DNA of 64,000 nucleotides from Epinephelus fuscoguttatus (taxonomy: Eukaryota > Chordata > Actinopteri > Perciformes > Serranidae). This document shows positions 15,001 to 25,524 of the stretch, piece after piece. Position 1 is the first letter of the stretch, and the number at the start of each line of letters is the position of its first letter. The notes under the pieces are model-generated. The model did no database searches. It saw only the letters and a list, made by a program, of their open reading frames with translations, and was not told the origin of the DNA. The translations under genes and the position numbers were made by a program. Location of the stretch: positions 9,363,379 to 9,427,378 of the forward strand of contig NC_064771.1 in assembly GCF_011397635.1 (NCBI RefSeq), in the 5' to 3' direction.

Positions 15001-16483
15001 GACACTAGAGGAAAGATCATAGGGTCCTAAATAAAACTGTTTATCCCATAGGAGCATGACCAGGCCAGGGGGACGCTAGAGCAAAGCTTGCAGTGTTAAA
15101 AATGAAGTGTTCATTCTCTTAAAATTTCAAGGCAACTCGAAATGTTGGCCTGATGTTGGCAACAGAGAAAACCTTTTGGTTCATGTCTTCCAGACCATGA
15201 ATATTTGCAGTGAGGTTCATGGAAATCAGGACTTTAGATTTTAATATCTTGTAATAAAAACCTGCCAAGTTGACCTGAAGATGGTACTTCACAATTAAGC
15301 GACATCAAAAACCTTAAAGGGTATGTTCAGTATTTTGCAACCTGGACCTTTTTTCCCATGCTTTTGTGTCAAAGTGATTAATGGGAACGACAATTTTTGA
15401 AACTGGTCCAGTACTGAGTGAGTGTACTGTAGTCGGCAGCCACAATACAGACTCCAATGTAACCACTCTGAGGCATTTGTGCACCAATAATGTACGTCCA
15501 CCTAAAGTGCTTGTTTTTACCACTGACAGGCTCAGATTATTAGTGTCTGATAACATGATGGAATGGATCCCTACAGAGATAGACCTTTTTGTTAAAGAGT
15601 AAGATCCCAAAATGTCTATCAATAAACCCACCAGACTCCATTTAAATAAACAGTAATTTCATCATTGTAAAACATACTTCATTCAAAGTTGACAGAAACA
15701 AAATAAAGCTCACGAAAGACATCTTAGTTCATCTTTCCACTGTTCCAACAATCACTAACTCTGGTTTGGTTGAAATAAACTTTTAATTCACCCAGTTAGA
15801 TGTGAAAACATGCTGACTCTATTCAAGCTAAAATTACTGTTTATTTAAATGGAATCTGGTGAGCTTGGCAACAGTGATTTTGGGGCTGTTTCTGGTTGGA
15901 CAAAAAGGATCTTACTGTTCAGCAACTCTGAATACTGGACCAGTTTAAAGGTTGTTGTTCCCATTAGTCACTTAGACACAAAAACGTGGGAAAATGGGGT
16001 TCAGGTTGAAAAATACAAAAACTTACCCTTTAAGATTCATCCTCTGGGGATCATGAATTTTAACAGCAAAAGCTGTGACCATCATATGACTTAAAATACT
16101 GTCAACATTTCGATGTACTTAAGATTTCCTCGCTCCTTGTAGGTGCTATGTCTGGGTACAGCAGCCAAGCAATGACAAGGAGGGAAGTTTTCCAGTTGCC
16201 GACAGAGGTCAGCACACGGACCAATGTCTCCCACACCATGCTCAACGACCCCTACTACTCAGGTACACATTATGCTTCAGTTTCTGTTCTGTCCCCCTAC
16301 AAACATCAGTAACATACACATTCACACATTAATGACTGCTCCTCTCTAACAGATGGGATGATGATGACCACACAGCTCTCAGAGACCAGTGGCATGGTGA
16401 CCCGTCAAGTCACCAAGGAAGTGGTTCAGAGGAGCGTCATGGGAGGAACCACCGTCACAAAGAAGATGTTTTATGAATCTTAA
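1..16483 (+). CDS. itgb4: Integrin beta-4 (5' part outside window)
   Basis: Beta subunit of the alpha6-beta4 laminin receptor; its very long cytoplasmic tail docks plectin and BP230-type proteins in hemidesmosomes. Exons read here: 1-73, 1276-1379, 1460-1555, 1762-1894, 2096-2221, 2885-3003, 3091-3124, 3231-3425, 4371-4474, 4569-4627, 4796-4819, 4940-5088, 5794-5973, 6148-6296, 6590-6797, 6901-7218, 7361-7533, 7644-7824, 8169-8306, 8395-8577, 8673-8801, 9648-9803 (cassette), 12441-12608, 12693-12839, 13250-13384, 13579-13728, 14105-14293, 14411-14566, 14687-14851, 16143-16262, 16353-16483. All join in frame, giving 1,463 residues plus stop. Order: Cys-rich EGF repeats, beta-tail ([11 protein letters not shown]), Leu-rich membrane span at 2885-3003 followed by a Cys-rich juxtamembrane stretch, Calx-beta (from 5794/6148), a second Calx-beta-like unit, FNIII-1/2 (7361-8577), connecting segment (8673-13384), FNIII-3/4 (13579-14851), short tail. 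Residues such as [12 protein letters not shown] and [15 protein letters not shown] are near identical to mammalian beta-4. The first roughly 550 residues (signal peptide, PSI, I-like domain) lie left of the window. Confidence 0.97.
130..660. repeat. Probable dispersed repeat in itgb4 intron
   Basis: The stretch beginning CCAGTGTGTAGGATTTAGGG and ending near the CTTCGGAGAAACACTCATT segment resembles a repeat I recall from several percomorph genomes. There is no second copy in this window to prove it, and the class is unknown. Confidence 0.35.
890..1245. repeat. Dispersed repeat with TTTGGCACAAA motif (copy 1)
   Basis: Contains CGATATCTCAAAAACGCCTT, AATTTGGCACAAACATCCAC and GTCAAAGGTCA. The same ordered motifs recur at 31180-31400 (AATTTGGCACAAATGTCCAC, GGTTAAAGGTCAC). 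It ends in a short CA-rich run. Class unknown. The rest of this intron (74-1275) shows nothing coding. Confidence 0.55.
2384..2700 (+). repeat. MITE family B, truncated copy
   Basis: Shares ordered blocks with copies near 22.0-22.6, 58.8-59.5 and 61.2-61.8 kb: TAGTGCTATTTATAAATCTG, TTTTGGTGTGAGT, GATGGCACTCAACTTGTGG, CCAGAAATCATGACC and GAGCAGTTTCATGTAGGAAC. Only one arm of the foldback is kept here, in the itgb4 intron 2222-2884. Confidence 0.7.
3500..4306. repeat. Foldback MITE family A (copy 1)
   Basis: Two arms are diverged reverse complements. Left: CACTGACAGGCTCTGATTAT ... AAGGATGCCTAAAGAGATAG. Right: CTATCTCTGTAGGGGTCTTTTCC ... AATCTGAGCTTGTCAGTG. Right end reads CAGGTTGAAAAGTAGACATTTCCCTTTAA. 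Matching copies lie at 15.3-16.0 and 41.4-42.4 kb. It fills itgb4 intron 3426-4370. Confidence 0.75.
5217..5680. repeat. Possible dispersed repeat in itgb4 intron
   Basis: The intron 5089-5793 has no coding signal. Its middle (TTTTGGCGTAAAGTACCTGC, CTTGCTGAAAAACACCCAG) resembles an interspersed sequence I recall from percomorph introns. No other copy is present in the window to confirm it. Confidence 0.25.
6901..7218 (+). other. itgb4: itgb4 exon for a second Calx-beta-like repeat
   Basis: This 318-nt exon, phase 1 on both sides, encodes 106 residues between the canonical Calx-beta domain and FNIII-1. It carries the Calx-beta hallmarks: an N-terminal strand ([13 protein letters not shown]), [20 protein letters not shown], the turn [12 protein letters not shown], then [20 protein letters not shown]. 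The first Calx-beta, encoded by the preceding exons, has the matching turn [12 protein letters not shown]. The human protein as I remember it has only a short linker here. Presence of the repeat is read directly from the sequence; the claim that it is absent from mammals rests on memory. Confidence 0.75.
7894..8075. repeat. Short MITE with about 20-bp terminal inverted repeats
   Basis: GTTTAAACCGGGTTGCACCA on the left is mirrored by TGGTGCAACCTGTTTAAAC at 8057-8075, with one or two differences. The 180-bp interior is noncoding. It lies in the itgb4 intron between the two FNIII-1/2 exons. Confidence 0.65.
9648..9803 (+). CDS. itgb4: itgb4 cassette exon (connecting-segment splice insert)
   Basis: An isolated 156-nt open segment (52 codons) in a 3.6-kb intron. 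It has a pyrimidine-rich acceptor ending TACAAG before 9648 and the donor CAG|GTGAAG at 9803/9804. It is phase 1 on both sides, so it can be included or skipped without changing frame. The residues begin [19 protein letters not shown] and continue [18 protein letters not shown]. This parallels the alternatively spliced insert of human beta-4 (remembered as a GWKF...LDLRRVTW...IPRLS segment near residues 1370-1422). It is therefore probably a conserved variable insert between FNIII-2 and FNIII-3. Whether it is included in transcripts cannot be told from DNA. Confidence 0.8.
11067..11232 (+). mobile_element. tRNA-derived SINE (family 1, copy 1)
   Basis: tRNA-like head with the anticodon-region sequence GCAGACGCCCCATGTACAAAGG, a diverged B box (GACTTGATTCC), then a C/T-rich body CTGCATGTCGTCCCCCC and the terminal CTAATAAAGGCAGAGTGCCAAAAAAA. 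A reverse-oriented copy lies at 32031-32145. Confidence 0.75.
13937..14056. repeat. Short MITE of family C type
   Basis: Left end AAAGGAACACTTCACCCCC and right end GGGGGGTTAAGTATTCCTTTAA are inverted repeats flanking about 75 bp of AT-rich DNA. The same termini bound the 850-bp foldback at 19.6-20.5 kb. In the itgb4 intron 13729-14104. Confidence 0.7.
14589..14613 (+). repeat. Poly(T) tract next to an itgb4 exon
   Basis: A run of 25 T in the short intron 14567-14686, only 23 nt downstream of a donor site. A comparable 24-T run lies at 14949-14972 in the next intron. Either may be a degraded retroelement tail or simple slippage. Confidence 0.8.
15314..16032. repeat. Foldback MITE family A (copy 2)
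   Basis: Begins CTTAAAGGGTATGTTCAGTA and ends AAAAACTTACCCTTTAAG. The arms repeat the family A blocks (CTGACAGGCTCAGATTAT, CCTACAGAGATAGACC; right arm CTGGACCAGTTTAAAGG, CCATTAGTCACTTAGACAC). It fills most of itgb4 intron 14852-16142. Confidence 0.75.
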
Positions 16484-17766
16484 GATCTTATTTAACGACG
16501 CCCAAATTAACAGCCAAAGGTCCAACATGATGAGGAATCATATCTGAGATTCTCTTTTAAAAAGAGTCGGCTTCAGAGTGCTCACACACGATCAGTGTAT
16601 GTTTTTATATGTGTGTGTGTGTGTGTGTGAGATTCTGCGACCAAAAAAGATTGCATGGAATGAATAGATGGAGAGAGATGGCCGTTCTCTTACGTCTGTT
16701 ACAAACTGTGGCCACTTTCCTCATTTTATTATTTCCAGTCATTTTTTATTGTTGCTTCCGATGTATTTAATTTCAGTTTTTTCCACTGAGCAGATGATTT
16801 AGTGTTTAGCTCCACTCCCTCTGTCGGCTCAGATCTGGTAACACACACTGGGGCTTTAAATCAGGGCCAGCACGGGCCAGTAATCTGACTGCGGCTCAGT
16901 AATCCAAAGTGACCTTGTTCCCTCGTCTCCTGTCCTCCTCCCACTGCCTTTCCAAGATGTTTTGTCCACGTGCGAGCTGTTTCAGGTTAAACCCACCAAA
17001 TTTCAACTTCACCGTCTTTTTACGATGCATGTTTGCAAGATGTGGATGTTTTATCCTGAGTGATCGAGATTATAAAAGTGGTGTATTTGGGTCTTTTGTT
17101 CATAGATTTGTATTATATTAAAGTGTGATCGTTTTTCCCGAGTATATTTAATACTTTTTAAGATTTTTTTTTTAAGCAGACTGACATCAAATTTAATGCC
17201 AAATATAGAGGTGTTTCTGCAGACACAAGTTGGTGCTTGTGTTGCTCATTTATATGCACATTTCCTACTGACATGCATGATTTTACAACAGCGAAAAGAT
17301 CAAAAACCTATTAGATGTAACATGTTTTTTGCATTTCTACAAGATGTTTTATACTCAAAAGTGCTATACACTGCTTCAAGTTGATACTTTTAATTTGCTT
17401 CTTTATACAGCAAGGCCATTGTCGGCCATTTCGAGTCGATTAACATTTGGACAATGAGATATCGGTGTTTTAGAAAATCGGTACGTAAAGACAGAAAGAT
17501 TGTATTTGCTGCGATGCAAGTCCTACTGTATTTTGGCTCCATGTTTTTTTGAAATTGCTTTTGTAAGACACAAATACGAGAGGATATTTTTGTCAGGAAA
17601 ACATGATGTTGATGAGTGGACGAACATTTCACCAAAAACACTTGCAGTTAAGTATTCATGTGCATTTGATCAGCAGTATCACTTATAAGCAGTTGAACTT
17701 ACGTTTTTGCATTGTTTCTTTTTTTGTATGTCAATTCTATTGCACTTAATAAAGATTTGAAATAAA
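16484..17766 (+). other. itgb4: itgb4 3' UTR with poly(A) signals
   Basis: AT-rich sequence after the itgb4 stop with no credible coding frame. A (TG)n run lies near 16610-16629. Two AATAAA hexamers close together at 17748-17753 and 17761-17766 are the probable polyadenylation signals, giving a UTR of about 1.28 kb. The convergent SPRY gene has its own reverse-strand signal only about 80 bp further on. Confidence 0.6.
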
Positions 17767-17843
17767 CACATTTGTAGTATATGAATGTTTCTCTACATCT
17801 GTATCTGTGACCACTGAACACAAGTTGGAGCATTTGCAGATAA

Positions 17844-18591
17844 TTTATTGATGTTTGGGAGAAATAAAAGCCATCTTAATATTACACACAATAAACATAA
17901 ACACAGCTGCGGAAACAAGCCTGACAAATGTTTGCAGGAGACGAAGAAGCAAACAGAGTGAGAATTAACTCTTCACATGCGCCAAATCAGTCTGTCATTA
18001 TCTGCTTGTGCACATTAGCAAGCTGCACTGTTTCACTGCACTGGAGCTAAGAGTAGCTGATCACACATCCCTTCAGTGTCTTCATGCATTTATAACATTT
18101 GTAAAGTTAGTTTGCAAGTTTCATCTCTAAGTCATAAAAAAGCAATCAAAAAATACATTTCCGTATCTCCATTATGGCAGGAAAACCTTGCAATTACAGC
18201 TTAGATGTGTTTTCCTTTAAATTAAAAAACATATTTTTCATTGTGGGTCAAGGACTTGTGAACCCTCTCAAAGCTTACCAGACGGTGTGAAAAAAAGCTA
18301 AAAACAAGGCTGTTTTTGAGGTTTTGCCCTGACAGCCTTAAATATTCATCCTTACAATACAAACAGTCAAACACTGTATGTCTCTGTGAAGGCAGAGTAA
18401 AAGAAAATGTAATGCAGAATGATGGCGGTTCATGTCCCTGCGTGACCCCACAAGGCAACCCGCAGAAAGAGTCAGACTTTTAGTCCAGAACCAGCACACA
18501 AATTCACTGAATAACGAACCAGAACAAAAGCACAGACTCAGTGGGCTGCTGAGGATCAGGACTGAGGAGTGACTGTTGTGTGTTTAGCAGT
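17844..18591 (-). other. SPRY gene 3' UTR and poly(A) signal
   Basis: Reverse-strand 3' UTR downstream of the SPRY gene stop codon. A reverse-strand AATAAA (TTTATT on the plus strand at 17844-17849) is the best polyadenylation signal, giving about 740 nt of UTR. No coding content is seen. The two convergent genes' tails would therefore end within roughly 100 bp of each other. Confidence 0.5.
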
Positions 18592-21500
18592 TCAGGTCCA
18601 GAGGCAGGGCCCGGGGCAGAGGCACGGCTGTCTGACGTCTGCAGGCCTGATCACCAGGTCTTTGACCACCTCCACAGTCCCAAACACAGGGTACAGTTCC
18701 TCTGTGAACTTCTCAGTGTAGGTGTACAGGTGGGAGCGCTTCTCCACGTCGTAGAAAGACAGCTGGCCCTGCTCATAGTCCAGGTACACCCCTACCTTCC
18801 TGGGCACCAGGCTCTGTGACAGCGGGGTGACGGGCACTGTCAGGGCTTTCAGATCTGTGCCCCTCTCAAGACGGAGGGTCAGGTAGCCTGTTTCCGTGGT
18901 GAGCGGGCGGAAGCCCTGCCTCACCGCAGACGCCTTGGCCACGCCCAACCGCCAATCCCGCTCACCCACCTCCACCTCCCAGTAGTGGCGTCCAGAGGAG
19001 TAGCCCTCCTGGCCCACTGCACACCACCAGCCGTCGAAGCGTCTTGGGCATCGTGGGACTGCCCGGCGCTCCAGGCCGCATCGCATACGCTTTTCATCAC
19101 CGGAGATGAGGAGGTCTGGGTTGGCTGTGTCAGAGTCCAAAGTGACGTTCTCTGTGGAGTTACACACCAGGAAGATTACAAATCTGGTGACAGATTATAA
19201 ATGAGGAACAGAGATTATCTGATTGTAAATGGTTTTCATACCTGCGGCATCGCAAATCCAGTTCCACACTGTAAAAAGAAGGAGAGAAACTCTTTAAAGC
19301 TGCTGTACTCGTCATGTTTTATATTATCAGTAGATCAAATGACTGTGTGTAATGTGTAGGGAGTCACTCATAGTGATGGAGCCACAGAGAATCATCACCC
19401 ACCTGCTGATAAACCCTGTTTACACCACCTACTCAGCACCAAACAGCAGACATGCAAAGCTAGGAGCTAGCTGGTGACCATAGAGGAGCATTTAGCAGCT
19501 AAATACCCAGATATTTTTCTCAGTTGACAGAAACCAAAAGTTAATAATGGACTTACATTTTTTTCTTATTGACCTAAATCTACTACAATTGCAAATGTCA
19601 TTTTTCATAATCAAATATGATTAAAGGAATATTTCCTCCCTCAAATGAAAATTTGAAAAGTTTAATTTGAGAAGAAATCACCTCCAAAGTGAACAAAGAA
19701 TCCAAAAGCAGAGAAAATCCTTGATGAATCTAAGTCATGAGTTTCCGCATTAACAACATCAAAACTTTATCACATCTGTTTACAAACTCACACCGGCTTG
19801 TGCAGTATCATCCAAGTCTCATTTATCCAGTCATATGCTCAGTACTTCCCAAACAGACAGCCCTTTCTGACGTGGAGCTGAACTAAAAGTGAAATTTGTC
19901 TATGCTCACTCCAAAGCCAGACTCCATTGACAAAAACAGTAATTTTACCTCACTGAACATGGGAGCTGAGGGTCTACCAATGCCTTGATCAATTAGTTTG
20001 TTTGTGTTATTGTGTGAATATGGTGTTTTAAAGGGTTAGTTCGGATTCACCAAAGTCACACAATAACACATACAAATGATGGAGGCAGTGGTAGACCAGC
20101 AGTTCATACGTTCAGCGAGGTAAAATTTCTGTTTTTGTTAATGAAGTCTGGCTTTAAAGAGAGCACACATCATTTTCACTTTTAGTTGTGCTCCCCATCA
20201 GAAAGCTGTACTGAGCATACGACTGGATAAATGAGACTTGGATTAAACTGCATGAGTTGTGCGAGAGTTTATAGTAGAGTTTGATGTAGTTTTGATGTTG
20301 TTAAACGTGGACCCCTATGCTTTCAATTCATCAAGAATTTTCTCTGTTTTTGAATTGGTCGTTCACCATGGAAGTGTTCGAGAAAAACAAAGCTTTCCTT
20401 ATGAATTCAACGTAACACTGGGTGAGTAATTGATATATAAATGGTCATTCGGGGGGCAAAGTATTCCTTTAAAATGTCAGTAGCTGCAACAATTGATGTT
20501 CAACCAACCAGCTTTGGTCAGTGCATGTTATCATTATCAAGGTGAAACTCAATATATTGTAATATGACAGTAGATTTAGATCAAATCACACAGCCCTGGT
20601 CAACATATTAACCAATAATGAAACTAATCATTAGTTGCAGCCCAACCACAAACATGGTGATTTCATTTCAGGGTAATTCTTTCAAACAGCTGTGAAGGTT
20701 TCTACTCACCACTGTGGGGAATGTAACGGACAGCATCTGAAAGAAGAAAGAGATTACCGTGATTACAAAGAGACAATCAAGTCTTTCATTCATCACCCAA
20801 ATCTTCCCTCATGCTCCTTTCCCTACTTGCTTCCACTATCCTTTGATCACATATCGATCCTCATTAGTGCTAATGAAAGTGGCTCATCAAGGTTCACTCC
20901 TGCTGAAGAGGCTGATTAAGTGCTACTGTATGCATACATGATGTTATTATCATGAGCAGTCCACACATCATGGATGGCTCTTCAGCATTGTGACTGCTGA
21001 TTGATTCATTGTCTGCTTCTTTATCTTTTAACGCTGTCTTAAATTAACAAGAGATACTTCAAATTCTCTCACCGGTCTTCTGGCTCTTCTGCTTTCTCAC
21101 CAGCCATTGCTTTGTCACGTCCTCCTGAACATTCACACACACACACATACAGACAGACAGTTAAACATAAAGATGATGCAGGCCAAGGTGAGTTTTACAA
21201 TGAGATTAAGAGATTAACCTGATTGGATGTCATGCAGCACATATACATAATGATTCACACTGTTTACACTTTGCTAATTTTTCACCCCTCCAATCCTCTC
21301 AACTTTTTAATTCAATTTAATTAGCACTTTGCTCATCCTATCATTTATAGATTCAAGGTAATGAATGTCTTCTTTGGTCTGGAACAAGACAAATATTCAA
21401 CACAATCTAATCAGGGAAATATTGTGACAGACATCCAGACCTTGACAGGGCTGTCGGCGTTCATCACGGCCAGCATGACAAGCTCCATGGCTGGGAGCAG

Positions 21501-24500
21501 GTTGGGGAGACGCCCCCTCTTCCACTGGAACTCCAGGTCATCTAGCATCATGAGCACAGGCTCACCTGGCCAGACGGTGGGCTGAGAAGAATGAAACAAT
21601 GAACGCAATCAGTGTGTTTACTTTAACTTGTGATCATAGCTCCAGCATGCTCTGAGTATGATGGGATGACTGTCAAGGACAGGGCTTAGCTTAATCATCT
21701 TTATCAAATTCAAGGAGGGAACTGGGTCAGACTTTAATCACCAACTAGCCACACAGGCACCGGAAGAACAAGCTGGCACACAACATCCTCGCCATCCTAT
21801 AGTCACCTGAGGTCTGCTCTTAATCTCTCGCGTCCAGTCCATGATGACTCTTTTGTGGGCCCCCATGTCGCACTCCCCGCCTGCCTCCAGCATGCACAGG
21901 AGGTGTCCCTTCCAGTCTTTCTTCTCTGGTTTCTCATACTGGTATTCAGACAGGATGATCCTCGGCTGAACAAGAAACCACAAACAATGAAGGGACGGCT
22001 CACCTACCAACTGTATCACCATGCAGAAGTACGTGTGCATCCACTGCTTGCTCTCTTAGCAACACCGAGCTAGCTAATGTTACAGCTCAACAGAGGACGC
22101 TATTAATATTTATATCCCACACTGCTACCGCCCCAGCTTTTCATCCATGAGTAAATGCGTGCCAACAACACCAACCGTATCGCTGCACAGAAGGAAGCGT
22201 GCATCTACTCATGGACCACAGGCTCATTCTTGTGACATAACAACATTAATGGCGTCCCCTTTGGCTGAGCTGTATCGTAAGCTAGCTCAGAGGTGCTAAA
22301 TGAGCCAGCTATAGATGCACGTTCCCTGAAGGTCAGTGGAAAGAAAATAGTTCCTACATGAAACCGCTCACAACAAGGTCTGTGGATTATCTTGATTAAC
22401 CAGGTCATGATTTCTGGAAAGAGACGTTGCTGTTGAGTTTTTCCAAATGTGTTTTTTTGGCGCTTTGAGCACCACAAGCTGAGTGCCATGTAGTTCCATT
22501 ATATTAGAGAGAAGGCAGACATCGCCAAGGCCAATAACCCCAACATTCTGCAACTCACAACAAAACTATCTAGACTGATAAATAGCACTACAGGGAAGAG
22601 GAAAAATATGTAGTTTCAATTTGGGGGTGAACTGCCCCTTTAAAGTAGCTTGACACAAATATAATCAACGACTATTTTGATAATCAAATGATTTTTGTGC
22701 AAAATCGTCAATTAAAAAAAACGTTTTAGCCTCTCAATTTTGAAGATTTCCTGCTTTTCTGTCTAGTATTGTATCAAACTGACTGTCTTTGGGTTTTGGA
22801 CTGCAGCCCTACATTACAGCAACAGTGAAACATCCAGAAAGCATGTAGCTGATCAAGTTATTGACATAAACAGCACCAACTGCACACCTACGTACCTGTA
22901 CTCTCTTCTCCAACACAGCAGCCCATTCCACAATGAAATCACGACACACACTGGCCGGCCAGATGTCCTCACTGGTCCAGATGTGGCCTAGGATGTTTGA
23001 TCTCTGGGGTGAAGATTTACAGTACACAATACAGGTGAGATGTACTGTAAATGCATGTTTGTCTGTGACAGACAGAGAGCACAGAGGAGGAAAAGAGCTC
23101 ACCTGGCAAATTTTGTTGAGCTCTCGGGCCAGTTCCATGATAAATAACTGACTCTCTACCAGTGGCTCCTTTTTCTCAAGTTTCACTTTCTTACGGGACT
23201 CCTGGAGCAAAGAAAGAGAAGATAAAAAGGTTAGGAAAAAATACAACTTGGAGTACATTATTGAGCAAGGTGTACAAATTCTGGGCTTGCAACACATTGT
23301 GCCGAAAAGAGTCATATAACCGTACCTTGAGTCGGATCTTGAGCTTTTTGGCCGGCTCGATAAGGAACTGCAGGCAGTCCTTCATCATGCTGGCAGCCGG
23401 AGAGAGAGGCAGATGCCCTGTGGTACAATAATAAAAAGCTTTAGTACACTGGCACACACTCTGTCAGGAGCTGGAGCTGAAGTGCAGCTGACTGGGCTCG
23501 CGTCGCCCACACAAATCGATGAGAGAGCAGAAAGCGGTAATTTATGAGAGGTGGCAAAAGGTATATATGCGTGTAGGGAGAGAGAGAGAAGCACTGCAGA
23601 ACTTTCATCACAGCTCTGCACTACGAGTCCACAGAGAGCTCATTATTAGGCACTCTGAGCTATCATTAGGCGAGGAAGAGGAGGGAAAAGAGGACCCACG
23701 CACTGAGTGAAAAGAGACAGCCCACCCACTCAGAACACACACAAAACCACAAAGTGAGAGGCACATTGTAGAAACAGGCAGAAAATATTGCACAGTAACA
23801 GGATTTCCTGGCGTGTGTGGGTCGATGCATCTTGATCATGGCCTTGAAATTGGAAATTTATTCCCAAGGAGATCTGAGACAGCAGCGCAGAGCACTTTTA
23901 AAACACTGCGGAGGGTGCGGGGGGAGTGTTGGACCAGTTTGCTGTTGATTCAGCAGTCCACCCCTGTATGCCAGTTTGATGCGCTGAGGGGATTTACTGT
24001 GCTTTCTGTGATGTATTGTGGCAGCTGAGCCAAAAGATGCTGCTATTGGCTTTTCCAAGGAATTAAGAGAATGTATGGTACTGAGAATTTGGAGACTCTG
24101 GCACAGAAAATACATCCAACTGAAGGACTAACAGTCAGGGCTGAAAGTTTACCTTTCAGTGAGTGGTATTAGACTAATCTGTGAGGAGAGATGATACATA
24201 AATGAATGCTTTATTACATTTTGTAGATATGTCCCCTATGATGATGATCACTAAGTACATAAGGGCACACTGTGGTGAACCTTTCCACGTAATTGAATAA
24301 GCCTGAGATAGTTTTGTGTCAATACAAACAGTGCACTGAGGCTATGGCACGTGCTGGAAAGGAACAAACATATGGAGCTGTGCCACTCAGCCTGTTAACT
24401 AATTAAACAGATACACTATACCTCAGTTTGAATTACATTTCAGAGTAAACAAGGTTGGAAATATTCCATGACACGACCTATCCATCAGACTGTGGAGACA

Positions 24501-25271
24501 ATACTCACTCCTGGTTAGATAGGGGGTGTATTTTTGGCAGTGAGAGGAGAGCATGTAGGAGGCAGAGGAGCTGTGTGTGGTGGAGAGGAGCTGAAGATTA
24601 GAGGAAATCCAGGATTACCTCCGCGGCTATTGCTGTGCAAACCAAGGTAGTGACTTTCTATATTAGGACTGACAGACCAACCTCTGCCTGCAAGTCTGCA
24701 TCAAAACAAACACACTATATTAGCCTGTAACATATAGGCCTACACATACATAACAACGGGCACATAATAGGAACACATATATTATTTTATGATACCTAAA
24801 TGAATGTTAAAAATATTTACATAGGCTACTTTTGGGATTAGTCTCGGTTGTCTAAAAATATATAATTTTCAAATGTTTATGCTACAAAATAAAGATGAAC
24901 AAATAAGCTGCCGTCGTGGGCATGAGGCTGCTCTCCAACAATTACTATCAGGCTAATTATTTTATTTAATTACGCCCTGCGGCGCGTTTCTCTGCCAAAT
25001 TTTGACGGTTTTTTGAAAGAAAGTTAAAGTCTGACCTTGTTACGGGAAAATTTTCCTTTCCGCAGATAACTTTGCGCTGCTCCTCTGTGATGTTTTCGCC
25101 AAACACGGATTCATTTAGTGCTCGGAGATCCTTCAGAGATGCAGCACACTTCAACTGCAGCACGAGAGGTCCTGAGCGCGCGCTCTTATCTGCCTCCGCC
25201 TCCACTGTGCTGCAGTTTGAGAGAAGTACCGCGAGAGGTCGCCATAGCTGCACTGAAACTGACGAGAACAC
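18592..25271 (-). CDS. PRY-SPRY (B30.2) protein with unrecognised N-terminal region
   Basis: Reverse-strand exons in transcription order: open frame of about 25271-25044 (5' limit uncertain), 24590-24509, 23417-23326, 23201-23103, 23003-22896, 21965-21807, 21581-21441, 21124-21073, 20736-20710, 19268-19242, 19151-18592. All junctions from 25044 on keep frame, giving about 448 residues plus up to 76 from the first exon. The last exon is a clear PRY-SPRY domain: LDSDTANPDLLISGD, GRHYWEVEVG, WRLGVA, GVYLDYEQGQLSFYDVE. Upstream lies a charged, helical, Trp-containing region of about 300 residues (for example KKVKLEKKEPLVESQLFIMELA and WTSEDIWPASVCRDFIVEW) that I do not recognise. The Cys/His pattern of a RING or B-box is absent, so an ordinary TRIM ligase is unlikely. 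The two 27-nt exons just before SPRY resemble the small linker exons of TRIM/butyrophilin genes. The first open segment has no ATG before an in-frame stop, so the true start is in an unseen upstream exon or further downstream. SPRY domains bind proteins or peptides; nothing more specific is supported. Confidence 0.72.
19621..20474. repeat. Foldback MITE family C, full-length
   Basis: Starts TTAAAGGAATATTTCCTCCC and ends GGGGGGCAAAGTATTCCTTTAAA. Left-arm block GTATCATCCAAGTCTCATTTATCCAG returns as the diverged reverse complement CTGGATAAATGAGACTTGG near 20222-20241. It lies in the intron of the SPRY gene between exons 20710-20736 and 19242-19268. Confidence 0.8.
22000..22646 (-). repeat. MITE family B copy in SPRY gene intron
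   Basis: Right end is GGGGGTGAACTGCCCCTTTAAAG. Internal blocks AACAAGGTCTGTGGATTATC, CCAGGTCATGATTTCTGG and GTGCATCTACTCATGG match the copies at 58.8 and 61.2 kb. It occupies most of the SPRY gene intron 21966-22895. Confidence 0.75.
23418..24508. other. SPRY gene intron, nothing else seen
   Basis: Intron between the exons at 24509-24590 and 23326-23417. No second reading frame with matching splice phases and no clear repeat pair was found. Confidence 0.5.
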
Positions 25272-25524
25272 GGGTATCTTCTACCAGGTAATCTCACTGT
25301 CTGTCTCTTGTGTCTTTTGGTTTATTTGACTAAATTAAACACTTTACAAGTTAAATATTTAAAGCACCATTAGCCATTTTAAAATGCTTACGTTATCTCG
25401 TGCTGTGGCAGTGCGGTTTCGGACATATTAAGCCATAAATAATTAGCTACAAGAAGAAGTAAGTGGATCATGTAAATTGAATGAATCTCTTCAAGGGGCA
25501 ATGCATTGGCTGTCAATATCTGTA

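Noticed and set aside
14413-15057. 214-codon reverse-strand open frame
   Set aside because: Antisense to two itgb4 FNIII exons; its poly-Lys runs come from the poly(T) tracts, and it has no splice or family support.
25072-25329. 85-codon plus-strand open frame beginning MRCSSVMFSPN
   Set aside because: It is the complement of the better-supported reverse-strand segment of the SPRY gene and matches no known family.
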